Below, piece by piece: positions 54,796 to 63,861 of a stretch of 64,000 nucleotides of DNA (within the stretch, counting starts at the first letter, position 1; each line of letters begins with the position of its first letter). The stretch spans positions 18,671 to 82,670 of the forward strand of contig JAPKDG010000002.1 of the NCBI GenBank assembly GCA_028822645.1. The letters run 5' to 3'. The notes beneath the pieces were generated by a model. The model saw only the letters and a program-made list of their open reading frames with translations, did no database searches and was not told where the DNA came from. This DNA is from Longimicrobiales bacterium (lineage in GTDB: Bacteria > Gemmatimonadota > Gemmatimonadetes > Longimicrobiales > Gaopeijiaceae). Position numbers and translations under genes: made by a program.

Positions 54796-56070
54796 TTAAA
54801 TGTTTTTAAGTATTAATTCTGCGGCCTTGCGTCCAGAGAGTAGGGCGCCTTGGATGGATCCGAATGTAGTGTAATCTCCAATTTGAATCAGGTTGTTGTG
54901 ACGCAGTTCTAGACCGTTTAGATCTGGAAGGCTGCCAGCAGGGTGCTCGGGGAGTGCAAAGGGAATGAAGTAAGTTCGGAGATGCGACCAATCCTTTATA
55001 GAAGGACCGAACCATCCTTGTAGTTGTTCCAGTGCTTTTTTGGGAAAATCGTCAACTTCATTGGCTTTTATCCCAACCCCAGAGACAGACACTAGGTGCA
55101 TTCCTTCTGGGGAGTAGTCTGGGCAAATATTACTAATCACCGTTAAATGGTTCACTGGTCCGTCATCGTCTCCATTTAGGACTAATAGCGGCTGCTCGGT
55201 GGGGGGGTTGTGGGTCGAGAAGTAAGCTGTGGTAGCAGATTTAAATTGGTTGGCAGCGGAGTCATTCAGTCCTGGAGCGGACGGCCCATCCACTGCCAGG
55301 ACAATCTCTCTCGCTTGTATCGATGATCCCACTTGAGTAATCACCTGATTTTCCAAGATGTCAACGGCTGATGTATTCAGAGTGATACGGTCTCCTAAGT
55401 CTTCTGCGAGTAACTCTGGCAGTCGTTGCATACCTTTAGCAGGTAGTGCTGTGTCTCCTGAAGAGAAACAGCGGAAGTAGTAATTAAATAAGCTAGAAGA
55501 GGTATGTAACGATCTTTCGAGATAGACTCCTCCCAGGAATGGTCGGAAGAATCCCTCTATGAATTCTTGGGAGAAGCCCAGTGCTCTTAGTTCGTCCTGC
55601 GTAGAGTGTTCGGGAGGATCGAAGCATCTTTCAGGAGACGAACTAAGTAGGCGACTCTTTAATTTAGCCATCCTGATTTTGTCGGCCAAAGATCCAACTT
55701 TGGCTCTCATGGTTGGAATTAAATCCCAAGGATGCTTGGTAGGATCACTTATCAAATGGAATTGGCTGTCGGCCCAAACTAAGCTTCCTGACTTGAAAGT
55801 CTTTAAATCCAGTTTTTCTAAATCAATCTGGTTTTGTAGTTCGCTGTAAGAGGTTAGGAGTACTTGAAAGCCTCTGTCCAGAAGAAAACCATCAATTTCA
55901 TCTGTCTTGACACGCCCTCCGACGGAAGAAGTGGCTTCTAGTACGTGTACATTGATTCCAGATTGGGATAGTAGCCGAGCACAGGAAAGACCTGCTAGTC
56001 CGGCTCCAATTACGAGTACGTCTACTTCAGACGGCAAAGGTATATGTGATGAATCTAAGGAGGGTGACAT
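54796..56070 (-). CDS. Amine-oxidase-fold FAD-dependent oxidoreductase
   Basis: This 424-residue protein has the FAD loop VLVIGAGLAGLSCARLLSQSG, the second GG motif in ATSSVGGRVKTDEIDGF and a C-terminal FAD-contact region NLIQIGDYTTFGSIQGALLSGRKAAE. The pattern LPAKGMQRLPELLAEDL and FIEGFFRPFLGGVYLER is like phytoene-desaturase or monoamine-oxidase relatives of unknown substrate. No signal peptide is clear. It lies between the symporter genes and the second S9 gene on the same strand. Confidence 0.88.
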   Translation of the reverse strand: MSPSLDSSHIPLPSEVDVLVIGAGLAGLSCARLLSQSGINVHVLEATSSVGGRVKTDEIDGFLLDRGFQVLLTSYSELQNQIDLEKLDLKTFKSGSLVWADSQFHLISDPTKHPWDLIPTMRAKVGSLADKIRMAKLKSRLLSSSPERCFDPPEHSTQDELRALGFSQEFIEGFFRPFLGGVYLERSLHTSSSLFNYYFRCFSSGDTALPAKGMQRLPELLAEDLGDRITLNTSAVDILENQVITQVGSSIQAREIVLAVDGPSAPGLNDSAANQFKSATTAYFSTHNPPTEQPLLVLNGDDDGPVNHLTVISNICPDYSPEGMHLVSVSGVGIKANEVDDFPKKALEQLQGWFGPSIKDWSHLRTYFIPFALPEHPAGSLPDLNGLELRHNNLIQIGDYTTFGSIQGALLSGRKAAELILKNI

Positions 56071-56117
56071 TGTGATTACAGGAAAGTGTCCTCAGTAGTT
56101 TTAGGCATTTGGGTGGA

Positions 56118-58208
56118 TCAATTCTTCTCACTGACTGGAACCTGAATGTTCTTTACCCATTTGTCGTACCAGGCCAGATATCTTTCATGGCGATCCTTCT
56201 GATAGGATGGAGGTCGGAGCCCGTGGCCTTGTCCTGGATAAACCACAAGTTCTGTCGGAATTCCAAGCCTGCGGAGTGATTGATAAATTTGTTCTCCATT
56301 TTGGATTGGAACGTTCCAATCTTTTTCGCCTCCCATGACCAGGGTAGGAGTAGTTATCCTATCAACTTTATTGAAAGGACTGATAGCTTCCCATGCCTTA
56401 CGATTATTGCCTTCCCAGGGTAAGCCCAGTTCTTTTTCCCATTGCAGTTGGTAATGGTCATGTCCGTAATTCGCTACATAGAGAAATTCGCTAGCTCCTG
56501 TGATCGCACCTGAGAAACGGTCTGTCTGTGTGATCACATGGTCGGTTAGTATTCCTCCATAAGACCAGCCACCTACACCAAGTCTGTCTGGATCTGACCA
56601 CCCTCGTTCAATTGTATAATCCACTCCAGCTACAACATCTTCGTAATCTCGAACTCCCCACTCTGCCCATAGGTCAGCTGAAAATTCCTGGCCATATCCT
56701 GAGGATCCTCGCGGATTTGTTTGCACGACCACATAGCCATTGGCTGCGAAGAGTTGGGCTTCGAAATTAAAAGAATGCCTGTATTGACTTACAGGTCCAC
56801 CGTGAATCCTTAGAAGTGTGGGATATCGAATTCCTTCTTCAAATCCTATAGGAAAAGTTACGAATCCTTCTATCTCGGTTCCATCTTTTGAGGGAAACCG
56901 AACATTCTTGACATCAGCAAGTTCGATGCCATCGAGAAACTTGTCGTTGGTATAGGTAACTCGTTTTACCTCGTTGTTTTCTAAGACATGTATTTCGGGT
57001 GGCCTATTAAGGGTGCCGATCAAAGTGGCTATTGTTCCATTTTTTCCTAAAGAGAATTGGCCCACACTTAGAGGGCCTTCAATAAATCGTACAGGAGTAC
57101 CGCCGTCTACTGAAATTTGGACCAGATGGTCTTCTGATGAATCTTCCATTCGGAAAATGATATATTTTCCGTTTTCCTGGAATTTTGGGGAGCTGATATT
57201 TCTATCTATTTCTTTAGTCAGGATAGTAGCATCTCCTCCAGTTGAGGAAACAATGGCCAAGTGGTTAGTAGCATACCAGATGAGATCGGGTTCGGTAACT
57301 GATACATATGTGATCCATTCCCCATCGGGGCTCCAGGAAGGCGAGGAATCGGAACCTAGGTTAGAGGTGACTTGCAGAAGAGTTTGGCCTTTATCTGTAT
57401 TTTTGGAGCTGACTATCCAAATGTCTGTATTTTGATTGCCGTCGGGTTCGGCCGTGCGATTGCTCACAAAAGCGATACGTTGTCCGTCTGGGCTCCAAGT
57501 GGCTTGAGATTCGTTATAGTCACCAGAGGTGACTTGTGAGAGGCTCTCAGTTTTTGGGTCAAAGATGTAAAGATGGGTATGTTGATCTCCGGTCAAGTAG
57601 CCCTGCCCGTCGCGTTTGAATTGAAGTCGGTCGACGACCCAAGGTGCTTGGGGTGCATTGTCTTTGTCACTACCCCACCCATTTTCAGGGTCTGGGTCCT
57701 GTATCGTCAGAAGAAGCCGTGACCCATCTGGAGACCATTGGTAGTCCTGAATCCCTTGTTTTACATTGGTCAACTGTTGCGCTTCACCTCCGCGTCGATC
57801 CAGAGTCCAAACCTGGTTACTTTCCCCATTTCTAGCACCTGTGAACGAGAGAAATCGTCCATCAGGGCTCCATTGAGGATTCCCAGAGGATGCTCCTGAT
57901 ACAGTCATTGGTATGGGATCACCACCAGCCGTCTGAATCATCCATATGCGAGTTTCAGAACTTTCATCCTCCAGGCTAGTTTTTGTCAACGTATAGGCGA
58001 TCCATTCTCCATTAGGGCTCAATGCCGGGGACCCTACTCTTTCGATTTCAAATTGATCGGACGGCTCCAGGTGCTGAGAATCTTGGGCTTCGATTGCGTA
58101 GAATTGCCCAGTCACAGCGACAAAAATAAGAATCCCTATCAAGGGTGAGTGTTTAAGGATACTAGGGGTTTTGTCTCTACTGTTTTGGAAAGCTATGTGG
58201 AAGTCCAT
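56118..58208 (-). CDS. S9-family serine peptidase, second copy
   Basis: This 696-residue paralogue of the gene at 45989 has a signal-like N-terminus (GILIFVAVTGQFYAIEAQ), a propeller with repeated WSPDG units and a catalytic domain with GGWSYGGIL (Ser), GGEKDWNVP (Asp) and PGQGHGLRPP (His). AGGA eight bases upstream marks the start. Parts of the DNA are identical to the other copy over tens of bases (for example around 46166 and 56304), which shows the two copies are closely related. They likely differ in peptide specificity. Confidence 0.95.
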   Translation of the reverse strand: MDFHIAFQNSRDKTPSILKHSPLIGILIFVAVTGQFYAIEAQDSQHLEPSDQFEIERVGSPALSPNGEWIAYTLTKTSLEDESSETRIWMIQTAGGDPIPMTVSGASSGNPQWSPDGRFLSFTGARNGESNQVWTLDRRGGEAQQLTNVKQGIQDYQWSPDGSRLLLTIQDPDPENGWGSDKDNAPQAPWVVDRLQFKRDGQGYLTGDQHTHLYIFDPKTESLSQVTSGDYNESQATWSPDGQRIAFVSNRTAEPDGNQNTDIWIVSSKNTDKGQTLLQVTSNLGSDSSPSWSPDGEWITYVSVTEPDLIWYATNHLAIVSSTGGDATILTKEIDRNISSPKFQENGKYIIFRMEDSSEDHLVQISVDGGTPVRFIEGPLSVGQFSLGKNGTIATLIGTLNRPPEIHVLENNEVKRVTYTNDKFLDGIELADVKNVRFPSKDGTEIEGFVTFPIGFEEGIRYPTLLRIHGGPVSQYRHSFNFEAQLFAANGYVVVQTNPRGSSGYGQEFSADLWAEWGVRDYEDVVAGVDYTIERGWSDPDRLGVGGWSYGGILTDHVITQTDRFSGAITGASEFLYVANYGHDHYQLQWEKELGLPWEGNNRKAWEAISPFNKVDRITTPTLVMGGEKDWNVPIQNGEQIYQSLRRLGIPTELVVYPGQGHGLRPPSYQKDRHERYLAWYDKWVKNIQVPVSEKN

Positions 58209-58238
58209 GGATACATCCTGCAGCGGTTAAGGTTTACT

Positions 58239-59708
58239 CTATTGACGCCATGGGTAGGGGGGCCTCCGCAGGTGCCAATCGGTTTCTTTTTGATAGGCCA
58301 TTCCAAAATCGAGGGTGGATTGGTCGTTCCAGGCCGAACTCACAATTTGCACTGAAAGAGGTAGCCCATCTTCATCGAATCCGCATGGAATGGCTAGCCC
58401 AGGATGTCCTACTAGATTCCCAATGGAATTCAATTTAGGCGTAGCAGAATTGACTTCATTGGGTGGCTCCCATTCTGGCCTAGCGGGTACCGGCCAGCCA
58501 TTTCTTACCTCGCGTAAAGCCGCTCCGTTGGGCCAGGTAGGAGCAATGACTGCATCGAATTGTGAAACCAACTGATCGGCTTCTCTTTTTATTTGATTAC
58601 GTATTCGTTGAGCTGTGAGATAGTCGGAAGCTGGCATCATTCTACCAGCCATCCATCCTGCAGCCCGGTCTTCGTTGAATGAGAACATCTCTTTGATACG
58701 TCCGCTGTCAAAGAGATCCTTGAAATTGGTACCGCTTTCTACAGTGACGAGCGTTGAAAAGAGCGCACCAGTAGGTCTTTGAGGGAATGAAATATCCTGA
58801 AGCTCCACACCCAGTTGTTCAAAGGCGTCAAGAACTTCTTGAAAGGTTTGTTTTGTTGTTTCTGAAGCTGACAATTCAAATTCAGCTCTGCATACTCCAA
58901 GTTTCTTGCCTTTCATACTCCCTGGATCCGTTTGAAACTTAAATGTACGCTGTCCAGTGGAGTTGTCTCTAGGATCGAACCCCGATATTTGCTCTAGAAT
59001 ATAACCGCAATCTTCAGCCGACCGGCCGACCGGTCCTATCTTGTCTAGGCTCCAAGATAGAGCCATACATCCAAAGCGGCTGACTCTTCCGAAGGTAGGC
59101 CTCAGTCCTGTAGCACCCACCGCAGAAGCGGGATAGACTATTGAGCCTCCTGTTTCTGTGCCGATACCGAATCCTATGAGGCCAGCAACTGCTGCTGAAA
59201 CAGTTCCACTAGAGGAGCCAAAACTAGTGCGGTCAAGCTTCCAGGGGTTTAGTGCGGTGCTGGTGTTTCCTCCTGCGAATTCACCCATGGCCATCTTGGC
59301 CATCAATACTGCTCCAGCCTGTTCTAGCTTGTCGATGGCAGCGGCATTGCGAGTGGGTATCCGATCTTTAAAAATACGAGAGCCCCAAGTTGTACGGATT
59401 CCAGTGGTATCTAGTATATCCTTCACACCGTAGGGGATTCCATGTAGGATGCTCTTCCGATTTCCTGAAGCAAGTTCTTTGTCAGCTATTCGCGCACTTT
59501 CGATGGCATGGTCCGTAGCGATAGTGATCATGGTGGCAAGTTTGCCATCATGATCTTCGCGAGGTTCGTTTGGAAGATCGAAGGGTGGCACATCGAGTTC
59601 TTGTGAACGATCAAGATACAACTTGGTTAATTCAAGAGACGAAAATTCCCGTTTTTCCAAACCTTCTGCTAATTCTCTTATTGAACGAAAATGTATCGGT
59701 TCTAACAC
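58239..59708 (-). CDS. Amidase (amidase signature family)
   Basis: This 489-residue amidase has Lys in YGVKDILDT, the Ser loop SFGSSSGTVSAAVAG and the nucleophile GTETGGSIVYPA, so the triad is complete. The later GLRPTFGRVSRFGCMALSW resembles the truncated amidase at 2-1045. The GTG start at 59708 has AGAGGA five bases upstream and is preferred over a TTG at 59723. It has no signal peptide of its own; the upstream gene for a small Tat-type protein ends three bases before it, and the two may act together. The substrate is unknown. Confidence 0.9.
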   Translation of the reverse strand: MLEPIHFRSIRELAEGLEKREFSSLELTKLYLDRSQELDVPPFDLPNEPREDHDGKLATMITIATDHAIESARIADKELASGNRKSILHGIPYGVKDILDTTGIRTTWGSRIFKDRIPTRNAAAIDKLEQAGAVLMAKMAMGEFAGGNTSTALNPWKLDRTSFGSSSGTVSAAVAGLIGFGIGTETGGSIVYPASAVGATGLRPTFGRVSRFGCMALSWSLDKIGPVGRSAEDCGYILEQISGFDPRDNSTGQRTFKFQTDPGSMKGKKLGVCRAEFELSASETTKQTFQEVLDAFEQLGVELQDISFPQRPTGALFSTLVTVESGTNFKDLFDSGRIKEMFSFNEDRAAGWMAGRMMPASDYLTAQRIRNQIKREADQLVSQFDAVIAPTWPNGAALREVRNGWPVPARPEWEPPNEVNSATPKLNSIGNLVGHPGLAIPCGFDEDGLPLSVQIVSSAWNDQSTLDFGMAYQKETDWHLRRPPYPWRQ

Positions 59709-59710
59709 TC

Positions 59711-59998
59711 TTATCCTCTCCAAAAAACAGTGGATGGTTGCTCGTCATCGTCTATTGGAAAATCCCTTAGACTGGCCTGGGTACGGATCATATTACTTAT
59801 CGCACGACGGAGTCGCTCGAATTCTTCTTCTTCTTGGTAGATTCCCCTAGACCCTTGGGAGTCCAAAAGAACTTCGACGGTTTTCGTACTTATTTCACCT
59901 GATTCCACCAATTCAGAACAAGCTTGTTGCCACGCTACAGCTAGCGCCACGCTGCCGGTCCCAGCTGCTTTGGTAAATTGTCTTCGATTTAGTTTCAT
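59711..59998 (-). CDS. Small Tat-signal protein paired with the amidase
   Basis: This 95-residue protein begins MKLNRRQFTKAAGTGSVALAVAWQQAC, a twin-arginine signal with Cys at about residue 27. The ATG at 59998 has GAGGAA eight bases upstream. The mature part is short and acidic (VEVLLDSQGSRGIYQEEEEFERLRRAISNMI), then SLRDFPIDDDEQPSTVFWRG. It overlaps or abuts the amidase start. The short chain, the Tat signal and the tight pairing suggest a helper or carrier that escorts the amidase out of the cytoplasm. I recognise no named family. Confidence 0.75.
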   Translation of the reverse strand: MKLNRRQFTKAAGTGSVALAVAWQQACSELVESGEISTKTVEVLLDSQGSRGIYQEEEEFERLRRAISNMIRTQASLRDFPIDDDEQPSTVFWRG

Positions 59999-60124
59999 AT
60001 TGGTTTCCTCAATGTCATGAGTGTAAGTCATGAAGAACACTTCGGTCAACAGATTGACACTTTACGGTTGGATTCTCTATTATCTGAAATTTGGTGAAAA
60101 CTAACTGGAGGATTAAAGAGGACA

Positions 60125-61132
60125 ATGCGAGTCTTACACATTGAGCCATTCCCCCGATGGATTCGAGACCTGTTTCAAGTGGAGTTTGTCGCGGCAGGGG
60201 TAGATGTAGTGTGGGCTGAGGACGTCCCAGAGGATTCTTGGGGAGATTTTGCTGACGATGTTGAAGTTCTTTTGACTTCAAAGCAGCGCATCAGTAAGGA
60301 GCTAATGTGTCTGTTTCCTAATCTAAAACTCATACAGGTGCAAGGCAGGGCTCCCTGGGCGGTTGATTGGGAAAAGGCTAGAGAGGTAGGGATTCCGGTG
60401 TCGGTATTGCCACATCGCGGGGCGATAGCTGTAGCTGAACAGGCACTGTCTCTGATGCTAGGCTGTTATCGCAGATTAATTGATGGGCATGTTGGAACCA
60501 AAGATGGGTCATACCTGCAATTCAATGTCGAACCGATTAGGACTGACGAGCGTAAAATAGCTTTTAATTGGTTGAAATTCACTGACGTTCGTCAGCTGTA
60601 TGGAAAGACTCTTGGCCTTGTAGGTCTAGGGGACATTGGTATTGAGGTGTCACGTCGAGCGCAGGCCTTCGATATGGAGATTTTATATACCAAGAGGGAT
60701 GCTCTATTGCCTGAATACGAGCTCCAGGCCAATGTCCGTTATGTGGAACTTGAGGAGCTCTTTCAAGCTAGTGATTTTGTGAGTTTGCATGCACCCCATA
60801 CCAGCCAAACAGAAAAGATAATAGATGCAAAAGCTCTTAGGTTGATGAAATCTTCGGCGGTGTTGATCAATACTGCCAGGGGTGGGCTTGTCGATGAGGA
60901 AGCTCTTGTGTCTGCATTGGAGAACGGGTGTATCGGTGGAGCAGGTTTGGACGCATTCCTTTATGAACCACTGCCCGAAGAACATGCTTTGGTCCATTGT
61001 CCGAATGTCCTTTTGTCACCACATGTGGGAGGTGGTACTGGTGGTGGACAGAAAGGTATGATGCGTGATGTAATAGATAATTTAGAGTTGCTGAGGTTAA
61101 AGTCGGCACCGAAAGGACTGGTGATCAGATGA
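60125..61132 (+). CDS. D-2-hydroxyacid dehydrogenase
   Basis: This 335-residue NAD-dependent enzyme has the Rossmann loop LVGLGDIGIEVSRRA, the catalytic Arg in INTARGGLVDEEAL, an acidic partner in YEPLPEEHAL and the catalytic His in LSPHVGGGTG. The family includes D-lactate, phosphoglycerate and glyoxylate/hydroxypyruvate reductases. The ATG at 60125 has AGGA before it at a workable distance. It opens a plus-strand set of genes that overlap by four to eight bases, with the DUF819 gene next. Confidence 0.93.
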   Translation: MRVLHIEPFPRWIRDLFQVEFVAAGVDVVWAEDVPEDSWGDFADDVEVLLTSKQRISKELMCLFPNLKLIQVQGRAPWAVDWEKAREVGIPVSVLPHRGAIAVAEQALSLMLGCYRRLIDGHVGTKDGSYLQFNVEPIRTDERKIAFNWLKFTDVRQLYGKTLGLVGLGDIGIEVSRRAQAFDMEILYTKRDALLPEYELQANVRYVELEELFQASDFVSLHAPHTSQTEKIIDAKALRLMKSSAVLINTARGGLVDEEALVSALENGCIGGAGLDAFLYEPLPEEHALVHCPNVLLSPHVGGGTGGGQKGMMRDVIDNLELLRLKSAPKGLVIR

Positions 61133-62316
61133 TTCGAGATCCTTTGTTAGTACTCACCTTCATGCTTGCGATCATCGCTTTTGCGCGAATGTTGGAAGAG
61201 CGCGTTGCATTTGTAAAGACGATCACTTCTGCTGTAGTGTGCACTCTTCTAGGCATTCTGTTTGCGAACATTGGTTTGATTGGTCATACCGGACCAGTAC
61301 ATGAAGCTGTGAACACTTATGCTATTCCCTATGCGATCGTTCTCATCATCATGGGCACCGATATGCGTGAATTAAAGAACGCCGGATGGCCGATGATTAT
61401 TGCGTATGGCGCAGCATGCTTAGGGAGCGTTATAGGAGGAATAATTGGAGGGCTTTCGACAGCTGGGCTTGTTGGCCCTGAAACCTGGAAATTATCGGGC
61501 GCATTTGCTGCAGCTTTTATGGGTGGCGGATTGAATTTCGCTGCCATCGGACAGAGCTTGGATATTGATAGCAATATCTTTGCTGCCGCAGCTGTGGCTG
61601 ATAACATGTCTACAGTTCCGTATATGCTCCTCCAAATATGGCTCGCCACTGCTCTAGCAGGTGTTTTTTTGCGACGGATTGGGTCGAACAAGTCGATCAT
61701 GAGTGTCGATAATCAAAGTCAAGCAATCAATAGTGGAATTTCTGAGGAAGAGGAGGCTGAGGCCGAGGCAATGAGACGGCGTTGGACTGACACTAAGATC
61801 AATGTTTTGGAGCTAGCAGTCCTAGGAGCCCTCCCACTCATGTTTCTGTGGATAGCTCAGCAACTAGTTGGTTATTACCCAGCGATTCCAGAGGTGATCT
61901 GGCTGACGACGTTTGCACTGGGAGTATCGTTACTTCCTGCTGTAAGGAATCTTAATGGAGCTGAGGTGCTTTCTTATTTTGCGATGCATATTTTCTTCAT
62001 ACAGCTCGGAGCAGCTTCCGAACTCTCCCAAGTGTTCGCAGCTGGGATTCCTATCATTTCACTTATGATTATCATCATGGCTGTTCATGTGATAGTGAGC
62101 TACGGAGTAGCTTGGATTTTCAAGATTGATCTGGCTATAGTGACTATAGCCAGTCAAGCGGCCGTTGGAGGTCCGGGGTCGGCATTGGCTATAAGTCTAG
62201 CCATGAAGTGGGGTAAACTGATAGCACCTGGAGTTATAGTGGGAATCTTTGGCTATGCATTGGGTACATATCTGGGAGTGCTTTGTGCTAACGTGGTCAG
62301 GGTGCTCTTGGTATGA
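61129..62316 (+). CDS. DUF819-family membrane protein
   Basis: This 395-residue protein has about ten membrane helices and DUF819-type sequence: ARMLEERVAFVKTITSAVVCTLLGILFAN, YAIPYAIVLIIMGTDMRELK, FMGGGLNFAAIGQSLDI and ASQAAVGGPGSALAISLAMKW. The family is an uncharacterised set of transporter-like proteins. A charged loop (EEEEAEAEAMRRRWTDTK) sits between helices 5 and 6. Its ATG overlaps the dehydrogenase stop (ATGA) and its own stop overlaps the SDR start, so it belongs to one operon. A transport role for a hydroxy- or keto-acid fits the neighbours but is inference. Confidence 0.87.
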   Translation: MIRDPLLVLTFMLAIIAFARMLEERVAFVKTITSAVVCTLLGILFANIGLIGHTGPVHEAVNTYAIPYAIVLIIMGTDMRELKNAGWPMIIAYGAACLGSVIGGIIGGLSTAGLVGPETWKLSGAFAAAFMGGGLNFAAIGQSLDIDSNIFAAAAVADNMSTVPYMLLQIWLATALAGVFLRRIGSNKSIMSVDNQSQAINSGISEEEEAEAEAMRRRWTDTKINVLELAVLGALPLMFLWIAQQLVGYYPAIPEVIWLTTFALGVSLLPAVRNLNGAEVLSYFAMHIFFIQLGAASELSQVFAAGIPIISLMIIIMAVHVIVSYGVAWIFKIDLAIVTIASQAAVGGPGSALAISLAMKWGKLIAPGVIVGIFGYALGTYLGVLCANVVRVLLV

Positions 62317-63146
62317 TCAGCAGTTTGCAGAATTCGATGGGAGGCGTAGAGGATCTGGATGTGTTAATCACTGGGGCCAGCCGAGGATTGGGAAGAGGGA
62401 TTGCATGTTTCCTAGGGCAAGCAGGTGCGCGATTGTGGATAGCCTCTGAAGTAGAAAGCGAACTTGAAACGACTGCTACAATGATTAGGGACAAAGGTGG
62501 CCTCGTAAAAGTCAGGGTGACGGATTTGAGTTCCCGATCTCAGAGGTCTGAATTAGCTAAAGAGGTGAAAGCCGGAAGCGATAGGCTCGTTGCTATTATT
62601 AATAACGCCGCTGTGCTGAAACGACAGTCACTAGCGGATATCCAAGAAGACTCTTGGGAAGAAACGTTGAAAGTCAACTTGACTGCCCCTGTTTTCCTGA
62701 CAAGAGATCTAATCTCCGAGCTCTCTGATAGAGGAGGATCAATTATAAACGTGTCTTCTCAAGCCGGCGTCTTGGGCTTTGCTAATCAATCTGCTTACTG
62801 CGCATCTAAGTTTGGCATAGAGGCATTCACTCGCTCTTTGGCTTTGGAACTAGTCGGATCAAAAATCAGTGTCAATTCAGTTACTCCAGGTTTAAAAATC
62901 AAACCAACTTCGATCACGGAAAAGGACAGATCAATGCTCGACCCAAACATTAGCCAGGCATGGGCTGATCCTGTAAGATTGGGCCCAGCTTTTCACCTCC
63001 TTGCTCGCTTGAGAGGCGGTGTTAGTGGATGTCGATTTAACGCTTTCACTTTGGCTGAATATATTGCAGAATACGGTTCGGAATTAACTGTAAAAGAGCT
63101 TCATAAGGTTGCGGAGTATGTTTTACCAGGAGATGAAAATGGATGA
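62313..63146 (+). CDS. Short-chain dehydrogenase/reductase (operon member)
   Basis: This 277-residue SDR has TGASRGLGRGIA, the NNAG position as INNAAVLKR (an NNAA variant), catalytic Ser in NVSSQAG and YxxxK in YCASKFGIEAF. The end differs from ordinary SDRs (LARLRGGVSGCRFNAFTLAEYIAEYG). Its ATG overlaps the DUF819 stop by four bases and its stop lies inside the start of the aminotransferase-like gene. The probable role is reduction of a carbonyl or oxidation of an alcohol in the same pathway as its operon neighbours. Confidence 0.9.
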   Translation: MISSLQNSMGGVEDLDVLITGASRGLGRGIACFLGQAGARLWIASEVESELETTATMIRDKGGLVKVRVTDLSSRSQRSELAKEVKAGSDRLVAIINNAAVLKRQSLADIQEDSWEETLKVNLTAPVFLTRDLISELSDRGGSIINVSSQAGVLGFANQSAYCASKFGIEAFTRSLALELVGSKISVNSVTPGLKIKPTSITEKDRSMLDPNISQAWADPVRLGPAFHLLARLRGGVSGCRFNAFTLAEYIAEYGSELTVKELHKVAEYVLPGDENG

Positions 63147-63861
63147 TTTGAATAAAGTTCCTAGTGTTGCAGGGGCTCTTTCTGAACGTGCTAAAATTGC
63201 TATAACTAGCCGTTTCAAAAATAAATGCGATAGAGGAAATGTTGAGATTCCCGAAGACCTTGTCGAGAACCTTGCTTCCCATTTGGGTAAAGGAGAGACT
63301 CACTATCCTGATCGTCCTGGGATGCTGGAATTGCGGAAGTGTATAGGAAGAGAGTTGGGCAGTTATTTAGATGATCCTCGTGATCAGAATGAGGTATTGG
63401 TTACGGCCAGTGAAGGTGAAGCCGTGTTTGTGACTATGCTAGGTCTGGATTTAGTGCCGGAAGGTGGAGTTGTGACACAAAAGGGCCTGCGCCATCAGGC
63501 ACTGTTTGATTGGATGGATATAAGAGTCTATGGACCTGAAGATACCAGCATACCTGTTTCTTACTGGGAGCTAGATAGTGGCTCAGGAGAAGAGTGGTTC
63601 AGAGGGAATACTGGCACTAAGATTTGTGCCCTTGGTGACGCCCTTTATGGAGAACGATCTGAAATATTGAAGTTGGCCTCTGACACAATTATTGTGGGCT
63701 CTTTATCCAGCCTGTTGGGAGTGCATGGTTTTGATTTAGGGTTTGTTTCTGCTGAATCCTCTCTTTTGAAGAGAGTGACTTCCTGGAAGCAGGCCTCTTC
63801 AATCTGTGCCCCCTCACCTTCTCAGAGAGTGGCACTTTGGACATTGGGGGAAAGGTCATGA
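63139..63861 (+). CDS. Degenerate aminotransferase-like protein lacking the PLP lysine
   Basis: This 240-residue protein resembles fold-type-I aminotransferases but is only about 60% of their length. Recognisable parts are THYPDRPGMLELRKCIGREL (the HY..xGLxELR region), EVLVTASEGEAVF (like xLVTxGAxEAxF) and ALGDALYGER. The active-site block usually SLSKxxGxxGxRxG reads SLSSLLGVHGFDLG here: the PLP Lys position is Ser191 and the phosphate-binding Arg is Asp199. Both are key residues, so it cannot be an active aminotransferase. AGGAG six bases before the ATG at 63139 sets the start. Its stop overlaps the ATG of a second aminotransferase gene. A regulatory, scaffolding or heterodimer role is possible. 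Confidence 0.78.
   Translation: MDDLNKVPSVAGALSERAKIAITSRFKNKCDRGNVEIPEDLVENLASHLGKGETHYPDRPGMLELRKCIGRELGSYLDDPRDQNEVLVTASEGEAVFVTMLGLDLVPEGGVVTQKGLRHQALFDWMDIRVYGPEDTSIPVSYWELDSGSGEEWFRGNTGTKICALGDALYGERSEILKLASDTIIVGSLSSLLGVHGFDLGFVSAESSLLKRVTSWKQASSICAPSPSQRVALWTLGERS

Noticed and set aside
56974..57435. A 153-codon plus-strand frame opposite the second S9 peptidase
   Set aside because: It is antisense to a conserved propeller domain, and no homology or start signal supports it.
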